Assembly: GCF_023158935.1 (NCBI RefSeq)
Contig: NZ_CP096120.1
Coordinates: 2,418,001-2,482,000 of the forward strand
Length of the DNA stretch: 64,000 bases
Direction of reading: 5' to 3'
DNA from: Acinetobacter portensis
GTDB lineage: Bacteria > Pseudomonadota > Gammaproteobacteria > Pseudomonadales > Moraxellaceae
Under the pieces are notes generated by a model. It made no database searches and had not been told where the DNA came from. It was given only the letters and a program-made list of their open reading frames with translations. Below are positions 63,854 to 64,000 of the stretch, one piece after another. A program made the position numbers and the translations under genes. Positions within the stretch are counted from its first letter, which is position 1. The number at the start of each line of letters is the position of its first letter.

Positions 63854-64000
63854 GGTTCTGCAGAGGTGACTATTGCTGGCGATCTACCAGCAAAATTTGT
63901 CATTCATGCAGTAGGTCCTCGATGGTTAGACGGAACTAAGGATGAACCTCAATTGCTCTGCGATACCTATAGTAATGCACTACTTAGAGCTGAAAAAATC
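63854..64000 (+). pseudogene. Macro-domain (ADP-ribose-binding) gene, partial
   Basis: From 63857 the frame reads SAEVTIAGDLPAKFVIHAVG then PRWLDGTKDEPQLLCDTYSN and continues past the window edge. GDLPAKFVIHAVGPRW is the core of the macro domain, which binds or hydrolyses ADP-ribose derivatives (for example O-acetyl-ADP-ribose deacetylases). The N-terminal part, including the first ADP-ribose-binding loop, is removed by the IS3 insertion at 63853, so this copy is broken at its 5' end. Confidence 0.8.

Overview
The window looks like Acinetobacter chromosome. It is AT-rich, the housekeeping proteins (ArgS, GuaA, BolA, DedA, pirin, OsmC-like) are gamma-proteobacterial, and most of the insertion sequences resemble types common in Acinetobacter. 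This assignment rests on protein resemblance from memory; no search was run.

Positions 1-14300 are mostly core chromosome: argS with a SPOR-domain protein, an OsmC-like protein, pirin, a membrane diguanylate cyclase, guaA, a BOF-fold periplasmic protein, DoxX, DedA, a LysE exporter, a ParA-type ATPase with a small lipoprotein, a SirB-like membrane protein, BolA and two tandem tRNA-Gly(GCC) genes. Three lesions stand out. A glutathione transferase gene is cut by a 142-bp MITE (3431-3572). A full IS1-family element at 6537-7324 carries nearly the same ends and is the likely source of the MITE's transposase. The ParA gene has an in-frame amber codon.

Positions 14300-18060, next to the tRNA genes, hold a small integrative element: repressor, excisionase-like protein, tyrosine integrase, a DUF1376 protein and a DnaC-like loader. 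No capsid or packaging genes are present, so it is a satellite-like or degraded prophage module. An internally deleted IS5-type element (18067-18269) ends it.

Positions 18279-28298 form a defence island: a type I restriction-modification set (hsdM-hsdS ... hsdR) with three extra genes between hsdS and hsdR (two secreted proteins and a PD-(D/E)XK nuclease), then a two-gene methyltransferase/HNH nuclease unit. Small genes of unknown role follow. Positions 29729-35902 carry an unusual three-gene overlapping operon of 227, 757 and 1077 codons. The last two products have tyrosine-recombinase C-terminal signatures. The final reading frame runs into a vapB-like antitoxin remnant.

Positions 36020-64000 are a mosaic of insertion sequences and cargo. 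A 7.2-kb composite transposon (36670-43872), bounded by two related IS66 elements with an 8-bp target duplication, carries a trimethylamine-monooxygenase-like flavoprotein. It sits inside the start of an older IS66, which itself sits inside an IS3 element. Beyond it are IS256 and IS1595 fragments, a large GAF/PAS/GGDEF/EAL protein, a hipB-hipA pair, a SWIM/SNF2 helicase, a second HipA/HipB pair in reversed order, a truncated AAA ATPase, decayed IS3 copies, two tandem ISNCY-type elements and, at the right edge, a macro-domain gene cut by an IS3 copy. Two IS3 copies (48365-49638 and 62580-63853) encode identical proteins in opposite orientation and lack target duplications, which points to past rearrangement.
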